Below, piece after piece: positions 34,788 to 45,450 of a DNA stretch of 64,000 nucleotides. Source of the stretch: Tubiluchus corallicola (Eukaryota > Priapulida > Priapulimorpha > Priapulimorphida > Tubiluchidae); NCBI GenBank assembly GCA_030141605.1, contig JAQGDQ010000079.1, positions 62,001 through 126,000 on the forward strand, given 5' to 3'. A model generated the notes under the pieces. That model had not been told where the DNA came from and ran no database searches. It worked only from the letters and a program-made list of their open reading frames with translations. Position numbers and translations under genes: made by a program. Numbering within the stretch: position 1 is the first letter of the stretch; each line of letters opens with the position of its first letter.

Positions 34788-36395
34788 CTTTTCTCCCTCG
34801 ATTCTATCGCTGAATGAGCTGCTTGCTTTTGCTAAGGGACACACTGTAGCAGCAGACTCACTGTGAATCCGTGGCAGCGCGCACACATTAATTACTGTAA
34901 TACGTCGCTGTAATCAAACTCGGTAGTCACTACTAACGCCCTCTAAAAGGCAGCTGGCCGGCCCTGAAATCGTTCAGATCGGGCCCTCCCATCTACATCC
35001 CTGAAGGCGCTTCACTCACTTTTAACCACGGCAAAATCTCTGACAACGTAGATCACCCACAAAAGCACCTAGATAACTGAAACACTGCCAAGATAAACAA
35101 AATAAATGTTTATCTTAAACACGGTTTAATCAGACCTGCTTTTCTCGGGTAGTTCTTCACAGAGTTGTTCACAAGTTTCCTGTGCACAGAGGCAGTTGCG
35201 TGAACCCTCTATCCACATTGGTTTTGTCAGACTGTTTCTCGAACTTTATTCACATTGAAGAGATTACTTCTCCCAGGCACTTTATTCAAACTCTGAGTTT
35301 AATTTACGAAATATTAGCACTAATCTATATGGCTATGCAGGTCCTAGTCAGTAGGGCATCGCTTTTTTTGATAAGTGCTAGTAGTATAGTTCTGTAACAT
35401 GGCTGTTGGGCTTCATTCAATGAAATATTACAATTATTCAGTTCAGTTTAACTTAATCCAATTCAGTGAAATGTTAACACTACGTAATACTGTTCTGTAG
35501 TTTCTGCCAATTAAACCATTTAAAATTCTTTCAGTAAAATGAGTAAGCTGTCGAAAGTTTTCTAAAGTTTAAGACTTCATCGTCTAGCCATTTGAACGCG
35601 CAACTGTGTAAAGACTGCGCGTTTTAAACATTATTATTTGTTCGTACATGTAGTGTAATATTTTTTATTGTTGATACTGGAAAAGTAATTATGCTACATC
35701 GACACGAGCACATTAATAAAACTGGGACTAAGTTAACCACAGTTGTTTAGTCTAACATAATTACGTACAAACTTGTCATTCAAATAAATCACTTATTTGA
35801 ACCTCAAGTCTGTACATAATTATTTTAGTAATGTGCTCAGGTCTAAATGTAGCATAGTTGCTTTTCTATTGTGCGATAATGTAATATAGGATAATTTTCT
35901 AGTAACGTAGTCAAGTACAAACTTGACATTTAAATAAATAACTTATTTGAATCTCAAGTTTGTACATAATTATTTTATTAAAGTGCCAGGTATGTAGATG
36001 TAACATAATTGCTTATTACATTTAGATAACATTTACAACAATATGTTATCTTACCTATGCGCTACATAGATGTATAGCACAATGAACAGCCTTGTACATA
36101 TAGATCTAACTGATTTGGTCAGCGTAAACTTGAGCATGTTGAAGTAAAAATTCAGCTATTCCACGATTTCTATCTCGAGACATTTTCCCGTTTGGAGTAC
36201 CATTCTTATACAGTTACGCATTAATTCAGCAAATATTTTTTCCTACTATAAATTATGTTTCAAGTACAAAATGCCATAAGTTACAAATAAAGCAGCTAAG
36301 TAGAATAACATATTGTGATTCAAATGCTGGAGGACAAAACACGTAGGACAAATGAATGCACAGTGCTTCTGTGCTGAAAATCTCTGTTTTGTGCG
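34788..36395. other. Intergenic region between the two FABP genes
   Basis: Upstream of FABP-A and downstream of FABP-B. It holds a fold-back repeat pair at 35653-36012 and a block at about 35413-35511 that resembles sequence upstream of FABP-B. The 71-codon open frame at 35182-35397 has no recognisable content. Confidence 0.5.
35653..36012. repeat. Fold-back element plus partial tandem copy
   Basis: The central imperfect palindrome is 35765-35815 (GTACAAACTTG...CAAGTCTGTAC). Outer arms GAAAAGTAATTATGCTACAT (about 35679-35698) and its complement ATGTAGCATAGTTGCTTTTC (about 35848-35867) extend it to about 200 bp. A second copy of the inner part, palindrome 35915-35965 and downstream flank, lies 150 bp further right. 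This looks like a MITE or fold-back element with long terminal inverted repeats. Confidence 0.7.
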
Positions 36396-39300
36396 TTAGA
36401 TTCTTTTATATATCCGCTTGCAAACCACGTCCAGAGCTTTCAACTCCTGAATAAATAAATATAATACGTGAGATAATGCGCTTGTTATTAGTTTCTATGT
36501 GAAAACAAACCCTAGATCGTCTCTGTGTTCTCACGGTTCCTTGGTACCTCAATCTATAATCAGCATCTTATCCCTTAAACCCGTTCTGCTGGGTCCATTG
36601 ATGCCACACCCACAGTTTCCTGTTCCTCAACAGACCACACTTTAACTTGGCCCCAAACCAAATTAACCTTATAAATACACCAAAGCGTCCAGCGTCCTCC
36701 TGCTCCTGACTGCTGGCTTTCAACTGAATCCAACGTCCAGCATTTGGTGTACATATATTAAGTGATCTAAATAGCTAATAAGCTAGAGAAATACGAATTT
36801 TTCCAATAGGCTTTGTTAAACAGAAACCTGAAAAAACAACCCAAGGAATACACTGCAGACCAGGGGATCTACTCATTCAGGGGCCAGCGTCCCAAATGAT
36901 TACATACATGTAGCGTATAAAAGCACGAGGAAGTCCAGAAAAACATGAGATTAAGAGATTGATGAGGAGAACCTTGTAGGATCAAAGAGCTGAGAGACCA
37001 GTGGACCAGAGAGCCTAAGGTACATAATACAAGCACACTCACGTATAATTATGATATTATAAACAGATAAAATCATAAATGGTTTATTAACTTACTCTTG
37101 CTTTGTAATACCATATCTCTATCTTTTTACAAAAAGTTAAAAATACGATATTTTGTTTAGACTTATTACTAGCTATAATGTGATTTGCTGTTACTCAATT
37201 AAAAATAGTAAATTGTTTGGAAATTGAAATATCGCAACTGAAGGAAGTAAAACAGCTCACCATAATCATCTGATCGTCTGTGAATTCTCGTGTGATTATT
37301 GATCCAGTGCCGTTTTCTTTAGTGTCTTTCTGAACGTGAACAAGTTTATTGTCTTCTCTTGTTATGGTGCTCTAGAAAAGCATTTCAATGAGAAATTAGC
37401 CACACATCATATAATATTGCTATTAACAGATACCTTTTTTCTGCATGTTATTTTTACCGGATGACAAATAACGTCACAATACTGACAAATTTTTCTCAGC
37501 CAGAACATGCATAGGAGGTGGTCTTTTCAGATTAGTTGATGAAGTTTAGCCTATTAAAATGAATAACGTAAAAGTTTTGCTTATTTTTAAATAGCTTTTT
37601 AACTCGTTGAAAGCGATGTCACATGGACTCATAGTACGTCTTGCAGAGATCGTATCTCAACAGTGCAAAATGAATCAAGTCGAGTAAACTGACGCGTAAA
37701 TTTTGTGTATTCAAAATAACAATCATTCGAGTAACTATGAGTTAAATTTAATAATTGTTGCGTACCTCACCTTAGGCTTAGTTGCTACTCATTTTGAGTA
37801 TGAAATGACTGTGTATTTTATGAATCTTATTTATGGCTTCCAACCGCTTGCTGCATTTCAGAGCAGACTAATAGTCTAGTCATTTGCTTTGGGAAGCCCG
37901 ATTCGCGTAATAAAAATCTATTTTGATTTGACTATCGTGAAGGTGCATACCGGATACCTTACAATGTCTTCCGTCTGCGGTATCTTCATCAAATTCCTCT
38001 CCTATTTTGAAAGACAGGACAGTGGTTTTAATAGGTGTTGTGGTTGTGATAGTAAACGTCTCCTCTTCTTGCGTAACCTCAGCTACTGGCGTAACCTCTC
38101 TCGCCATTCTTCTCGGAAACGCACCAAGACCTTATAAATAGAAACGCCCTTAAAAACATGAAGAAAGTAAATCGTAATCACATATCCAAATGCAAATTTG
38201 GTAAATTAACCCATTAAAAATTATAGACCAACTAACTAAATAGCTTCCAATATAAACAACAAAGTAAGCGAAGCCCACACATCAACTGAGAATTGAATAA
38301 GGCCCCAAACTATCATTTCATAATGCTCAGTTATTGGCGATGATTCAATGACGTGGAAACAATTAGACACTAGACCGTCACGCTTGGGCAGCTTTGGGTG
38401 TTTCTCAGTCACAATGTTGATGGGTGATAGCGTTGGGATCGACGGAGAGAAAGATTAATAAGCGGACGAAAGATGAATGAATGAACTCAATGAAAATCTA
38501 CCAAAATATATATTGCAAGTTAACCTTTATCCACGAAAGCACGAAAAAGGCATTAAGCCACACGATAAACTGCCAAGGTTTATCAAAATTTTAACTTCGA
38601 TTTCTTGATAATCATATAATCGAATAATTATAATATCATTATAATAACACAATAATAATTAGTAGTTAGCAATAGAATAATTTCACTCTCAACTCTCTTT
38701 TTGTGTATTATTCGTGATCGACATACATAAGCTCATTTAAGGCGCGATACGAGGATTTCACAGTTTTCGAGATTCACGAATGAAATTTAGTGCACTGACA
38801 AACAGTACTAATACAAAATGAAAACTGGAGGGGCTAAGAAACAAAAGGTCGCAAGGCCAAAAGACCAGTAGCAGATAGGCTCTACAAGGAATTCATCTAT
38901 TATTGCTGATCATGTGTGACATATTAGGTGAACAGAACTTAAAAATAAGAGCAACAAGTTAGCTGGCATTTCTAAAAAATTAAGACTACTGATTAGTGAT
39001 GGAATGAATCCAGAATGGTTGAACATTAAAATCAAACTTGACTTAAGCAAAGGAAACGAAGACAACAACCGTCTAGTGACTGTTGCATTTGACTTGGTAC
39101 CTAAAAGTCCTAGTTCAAATTAGTCTCGACTTTTTCACATTGTATTCTCTTCGAACAAACAAGACAAACAAGTTAGTTTCAATTATTCTGTAGTTGTAGG
39201 TTCGTTCTGTCATGTAATCAGAATTTGTACCTAAAGATTTCAAATATTCGTCGAACATCTCGCTTGAAACCAGCTCATATTTGCCACACAGGTTCTCCAT
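36396..39300 (-). CDS. FABP: Fatty-acid-binding protein B, tandem paralogue
   Basis: Minus-strand exons are 39300-39231, 38130-37958, 37371-37261 and 36446-36396 (TAA). Every exon has exactly the length and phase of its FABP-A counterpart (70, 173, 111, 51 nt), and the product is 134 aa. The N-terminus is [20 protein letters not shown]. Exon 2 carries [17 protein letters not shown] and exon 3 [21 protein letters not shown]109 and R129-x-Y131 (CKRIYKRI) are kept. It differs from A most in exon 2 ([17 protein letters not shown] against [17 protein letters not shown]), the region that lines part of the pocket. Introns are shorter (1.1, 0.6 and 0.8 kb) and lack the transposon load of A. The frame is open for 54 codons upstream of the chosen ATG. 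Confidence 0.95.
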
Positions 39301-40441
39301 CTTCCTCCATTTCGTTTCCCGTTCTGAATACTTTCCATACTCACATTTGCTAGATGGAATGGCTGCAGTTGCAGACCGCAGTGAATATGCTTTAGAACAC
39401 CATAACCCCATTACGACATAAATTAACGTTACAACCGAAATCAAGTTACCTGGCAACGCCACCGTGTGGCAAACTAATTCTAGCTTAAACTAATAAAATG
39501 TTCTTGGTATCTATAAAAACTCCTTGGAAACGCACCAATTAGACCTTCCTTATATTAGCTTTAGCCATAGATTTTTTAATTTAACAAGTGTTAGTTAGAG
39601 CTTTATTCAATGAAATGTTAACAGCATAGTGTTGCCGTGTAGCTTCTGACATACGTTTTATGGACTGCATCTCGTTAAAAGAATAACATAAACAAATAGT
39701 AGTAGAAGTGAAACAAAAGTCACAAAATATTTTCACTAGACGGTGTCATTCTTTTATATATTTTTCAGATTATTGTTCCAACATTATCGACAACCGTGGA
39801 TGTGCGTCTCGTGTGACCATCAATATAAATTAGTCACTTTCACATGCAGATTTCTAAAAGCAATTTTTAAGTATCACAACATACTATACCGTGTATTTAC
39901 TATAAACTATTTATAAGACGTTTAAAAAATAACGCAGCCACGCATTTTAGCTAATAATTTTAACAACAGCTTAATAAACAATGTTTTATTATAAAATTTA
40001 AGCTGTTAATAAGGTGGTAAATAAATCTCGATAAATCTCAAAAACCCGAGATAAATAAGAAGCTGGGAAACTAATACAGATCGTTTGACATTTTGCTTCC
40101 AAATAGTCGAAAAACAATGAAAATGCCCCTTTGCCTAAATCCTAATCACATCATTTAAATAATTTTAATGGATATTATTAAAACAGTATTATTAATTTCA
40201 CTTTCATTACATTGCTTCTGAGATTAAGTTTATTAAACACTTAAGTCTTTTATAGTTAATGACTATTCAGTTAATTTCGCTCTGTACGAACTTTCTATGA
40301 AACGTCCTGTTTTATTCTATAGCGCGAAAAAGACTTCTCCACTAAAGCAGATGAATTTCATACTTTCATGAATAAAAAAATACAGAGTAGTTTATTGAAA
40401 ATCTAATTTGTAAAGTTCCACAATTTGTTTCAAATTAATGA
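39301..40441. other. Intergenic upstream of FABP-B
   Basis: It contains a short relic resembling FABP-B exon 2's 5' edge (39525-39553) and a block at about 39605-39655 that resembles sequence upstream of FABP-A. The rest, to the stop of the coiled-coil gene at 40442, is AT-rich with nothing identified. Confidence 0.5.
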
Positions 40442-41929
40442 CTATTTTTTTCTACTACTGTATGCTTTTTCTTCTTTTGGTTTTTCCAATGGCACGTGTT
40501 GACCTCTCACGCAACCCACTGGTCGGGTTCGACTTAATTTTCCACAACACCACCAAAACATATAGGAGTTATATTTATCGTCCGCCAGGGTGCTGTCGCC
40601 AATTATTTTGCTCCATCTACCGAACGGAATCGGAACTGTGGTGTGATATTTACAACTATCAGAGTCATTCTCTTCCTGGGTATAGTAAGAGTTGCAATTT
40701 CGGCATTCTAACATATTCAACACGATCTGAGTAAATCTTTGTGTTGAAGGTTTCCTGGAGTCTAAAACTTGTTCGATTTTTTGACGTTCACGATTCATAT
40801 CTTCTAGATTTTTGATGCGTAACAGAAGAGATTCGTTCACTCTTCTTATTTTTTCATGCTGTTCAGTAACAGTTTGAAGCTTCTCTTCTAAATCTTTCTT
40901 GGTGTTTACAAGTTTGTCTTGCCCTTTGTTCGCCTAAAAACAAAAAAGTAGTAAAATCTCGATGTGTAATATATGTACTTTTGATATTATTGATTAGCAC
41001 AAAGCCAAATTATTAAAAAATTGTCGAAAAAGCATTTGAAAATATTAAAAATGTTTATCATTACATTCTGAAGATATTCATGATTACTTTACTGCTGGCA
41101 TCTACCGATGTTGCAGCACAGATGAGTATATTAAAAATAATATCTTGTATCCAGGGCAATATGCCAGTCTGGCAACTAATTTTATCACTATTTTACACAA
41201 AAGATTTTCTTCAGATTGCCAGGTGTCTTGAATGGATGAATTGGGCTAGTAAAGATGTCATACCTGTGACGTTTGACGGATCATCTCAAATTTTAAATCG
41301 TATAAACTATAGTAAGTTGCTTGTAGTTCAATCGTTAAATCCTTGTTCATCTTTTTTAACTCCTAAATGGCAAATAACACTGTACATAATATGGAAGGCA
41401 AAATTTTAGTGAACAACTTTTAAGGCCCATAAATTATTGTTAGAGCACTGTTCCCTTGGTTGTGGCCGACGGTTAAAAATTTACAATAGAATAAAATGTT
41501 TCTGCCTGCTACAATAGCGTTAGTTTATAGCACATGCTTGCAGTTTAGTATATTGGCCTACCCGCCAGTTGGTTGTGTCCCGTGGCATGTTTAAAACAAA
41601 CTACAATTATGTACTTGAACAGTGGGCCAATATCGGACTTATTAGGCCGTTGGTAATCTTTGAAGATCAATTGAAACATTATTCAAAAATAATTTGCAGC
41701 ACATGCATCTGCAAAATGTATGCCACTCGTTCATCAAACAATGTTTTATACACATAACTACAACTACGTCTATTATATTACTAACCTTATTTTCTTGGCT
41801 TAGCGAGTGTTTTGTCTTTGTCAGCTCTTCAATGGTTTCATCTCTTCGGCGAAGCTCCCACAATTGTAGGTTACAGGTCACCCTTAAACGCTCATTTTCT
41901 GTTGATAAATTGGAATAACTTAACTCCAT
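40442..41929 (-). CDS. Coiled-coil protein with C-terminal CHORD-like Cys/His domain
   Basis: Three minus-strand exons: 41956-41786 (acceptor TTTTTCAG; first ATG 41929, context AAAAATGG), 41362-41264 and 40933-40442 (TAG). All junctions are phase 0. From that ATG the product is 244 aa. Residues 1 to about 145 are helical coiled coil (ENERLRVTCNLQLWELRRRD, VNTKKDLEEKLQTVTEQ). The C-terminus has C158-x2-C161, C175-x2-H178 (NDSDSCKYH), W-CC at 210-211 (YMFWWCCGK) and C222-x4-H227 (GCVRGQH). This order and spacing resemble a CHORD zinc module (C-x-C, SC-x-YH, W-x-CC, GC-x4-H). The exon runs 9 codons beyond the ATG to its acceptor without a stop, so further 5' exons are possible. I do not recognise the orthologue. 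Confidence 0.8.
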
Positions 41930-42149
41930 TTTTACTAATAATTGTAAACCCACGCACTGAAAAATCATAATAAAATTAGTTACGAATTTAAATGGAAAAC
42001 ATACACAGTGCAGCTTGAAAAAGATTTCGCTTTATTATCTTGCTTTGATTTTATAAACCTAATTGATACTCATCACAGAAAACTAAAATTATTACTACCG
42101 ATGCTGACGCAGTGGCACATGGAGCGTTATACAGAACAGGCAGAAGCAG

Positions 42150-42345
42150 CTGCAGCATCAACAACAACAGAACAACAACAATTGCAGCAGCAATCGTAAC
42201 AGTAGTAGCAGTAGTTGCTGTTGTTGTCGCTGCTGTTGCTGTTGCCGTTGTCGTTGTTGTTGACATAGATGCTGTTGATATCGTTGTTAATGTTGTTGTT
42301 GCAGTTGCTGCTAGCGGTAGTGTTGTTGCTATTTTTTGAAAACAA
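42150..42345. repeat. Degenerate CAA/CAG then GTT/GCT trinucleotide repeat
   Basis: The first about 45 bp are CAA/CAG-rich, and the following about 150 bp are GTT/GCT-rich, close to the complement. The two halves could therefore pair. Poly-amino-acid open frames here on both strands are artefacts. Confidence 0.85.
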
Positions 42346-43904
42346 AGCACAGAATTTGTTCAAAATAAATAACTCGATAACACACAATAATAACAAATAG
42401 CTGAACAACATAATTTTCAAAGGTTTACATGGCAACATTTGCTAGTTCTGTGTTCTTACTTCCAAACACAGTCGCTCCATAATTCAAGTCACCGAACGAA
42501 AAAGCCCATGAATCTCTAAGGCATATAATGATAAATTTAAAAACTATCCGTATCTGTATATTTGCAACCATCTTAATTTTTTTGGTGTATCTGACGTAAA
42601 ATCTACTGCTTTTGTTATCGGTACAAATAGAATAAAAAGTAATGTAAACTGCTTTTACTTACGCCATTTGCTAGAACTATTTTTTGGCACAGTAATTTCC
42701 TGGCAGAGATAAATAAAAGCTAAGGCGATTAGTTTATCATCCAGCATTCATCGTACTTTTTGAATCACACTTAAAAAATGTCGGACAGAAAACTCTAACG
42801 CGTAGTCTAGCTAGAAGTTTGTGCATGCGGTTGCTACGTTGGGATGAAATCCTGTTTTGCCACTCAGACGCCTAGATTTTACCACGTATACTATAGTTAT
42901 ACATGTAGTATGAAAGTACATTGTATGCGCATGCGTTAGTATGGACTATAAGACACTGTACCTTTGTAAAATACATTACTTTGCTTCCCATACCCCTATT
43001 TACACTTGGTGTGGATTTTGTACTTTTAACGTTTATGGACGTTTACGCACAAGCAAGGCCAAATTGCTCGTTCAGGATTGACACCATAGTGAAGCAAATT
43101 TTTAAGAAATCTCATATCTGAAGTGAAATGAATAAATGTGTAACTATTTATATTTAACGATTGTTCAGATGTGGTGATATTTCTAATGTTTATTTTATTT
43201 ATTTATTTAAAAACACAGAGCTTTAAAATCAAATGTAAACGGCAGACTAGCGTTTTCGTACTAATATATAACCATGTAGTCGGTGATAATTAATTGTAAT
43301 GAAAATAGGGAGGAAAATAACGCACTGATTAAACACAGAACAGTAATGATAAGTGAAGGTGTCTTTGTCTCTTTTAAAACAGTTACGCGGTGACAATGAA
43401 TGTACTCACCCTGCATGCACACCGCACTCTATAAAAATCAACACGCATACACGCGTGAATCCTTTTTCTGTAAAACACTAACATTCTAAACTATGTTTTA
43501 TGCTCTAGAAGGCGATGCCGTTTTCAATTTTCTAAACCGGTAAATATCCATACCGGAAATGTTCCACACGAATTTTTCCTACGGAAATATCCATACCGGT
43601 AAATGCTTTAAGGTGTATAAATGTAAACTGTGTTATTCACCGAGGACGTATATGTAAATAGTATAAAAAATGAAATTAAGGGCTTAATTCAAGCTATGTG
43701 AAACTATACCTTATTATAACTCTTGTGATGAAGATTTTACCAAAATTCCTGGATGGTGAGTTAGTAGCTGATAATTATGCAATACCAGAGCGGTGTATAG
43801 TACGAACTATAGGCCTACATCGTTCTGGTACGCATCAGCTAGAGCTAGGCATATTCAAGGTAGCCCACACACTGGTTTTTATGCGTACGAAATGAGGCGT
43901 AAAT

Positions 43905-45450
43905 GAGCCGCTTTTAAAACTTGCGCCCAAGGTTGGCAAAAAACAAGAAATTAACCAAACTTGCAAATAAGTTAGCTTATAAAATTTTGCAAGGAAACCA
44001 CAAAGATTTCTGGAATAATATTAGTTACGAAACGAAGTAAACATATTGCTGTGGGTCCGAAGAATATTTGTTCTATGTGGGCAGATATTTACAAAAAACT
44101 GTTTAATTCGATTGAATATGAACACTATGAACCAATCCTTAAAACCAAGTTTACAGGAAACGTTGACCATATTTATCACATAACTTACTCAGAAATGAAA
44201 AATGCCGTCTTCCAGCTCTCATCTAACAGAACTCCTGACGAGATGGTATCTCCGCGGACATTATAAACATGCGTCAGACAGGTGTGTTGTGCTTTTATTT
44301 TTGTGTTTTGGTATTTTTGTTGTACATGTGCATATTTTTTACTTGATAATTTAATGGCTTCAGTGTTATCTCCTGTCGTAAAAGATAAGAATAAAAATGT
44401 TAACCTATAGCCGTTTCTACTGCTGCAAACAAAATTTTTGAGTTACATTTATGTATTCTACATAGTTATGAGCATTGTTTATTAACAACAGACTATAACA
44501 ATTTGGGTACAAAAAAGGTTACACTCATAAAAAAGTTAGTGACTTTTACTATAGCTACCTTGTACGTATCATATATGTGTATCCTGTACGTATATGCTTT
44601 ATAGGTGCTAGCTAAGCATGTGATCGTATTAATTACCATAAATTGTTCCCAAAAGTTATAAATAATACTGATATACCAAACTTTATTGTTAGACTGTTGT
44701 ATTTTTCGTATAGCGAACAAACTATGTCAGTTAAATGGAATGGGTATATCTCTAGTCATTTTACTAATGAATGGGGTAGTTCAAATCAGCTTCCTTTCGA
44801 GTAAAATGTTTTATTTTCACTACCGTAATCTAAGCGAGGCACTTTCTCATGCCGGCTGGTTGCCCCATTAGCTGTAAGATTGTAAATCATTTAACATAAT
44901 TTTTTTATGCTGATGACTTATATATTTTAGTTACAAAAATATCTGCCGTTCAGGCTCTTATAAACTGTTTTGCCACTTATGCTACTAATCATAATATTAC
45001 AGTAAATACAAATAAGACAAAAGGTTATGACAGTTAGGCCTAAGTTTGTCTGACATAATTTTTCAAAAAATAACTTTTAATGGCATTGTATTAAATAAAA
45101 CTATCAAAGAAAAATACCTTGGGTATTGGTTAACAAATGATAACAGAGATATGATAATGCAGAAAGGTAAATTGTGTGCTCGCATTAATTTGCTCATATC
45201 GACTTTCTCTGCTTGCAGTCTTACAGTAAAAATATTTTTAAAGCATTTGCACTAAATTTACGCTTTATCATTTTGGAGACGAACTTAAAACCACAATCTC
45301 ACAAATATCAGAGCTGCACTTAATAAAAGATTAGCCAAAATTTTCAGGGTCGAATGTCTGTACACGTCAAGCAGAATTACAGCCAAATTAAATTTGCCAC
45401 ACTTCAAAGTGCTAGAAAGAAGGTGTATTTAAACTACCATGTGCTATACA
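43905..45450 (+). pseudogene. Decayed non-LTR retrotransposon ORF2 (reverse transcriptase)
   Basis: In-order fragments in shifting frames with several stops. The linker is KKLTKLANKLAYKILQGNH then NICSMWADIYKKLFN (44051-44266), with a degraded TPDEMVSP where the RT 'GPDG' motif would be. The RT catalytic box is FYADDLYIL (about 44905), followed by NTNKTKG. Then come KYLGYWLTNDNRDM (45115-45160) and a thumb-like AKIFRVECLYTSSRITAKLN near 45335-45394. CR1/L2-type order. No target duplication or 3' tail was found. Confidence 0.75.

Noticed and set aside
42051-42438. Poly-Ala/Val/Thr/Asn open frames
   Set aside because: Degenerate trinucleotide repeat translated in several frames.
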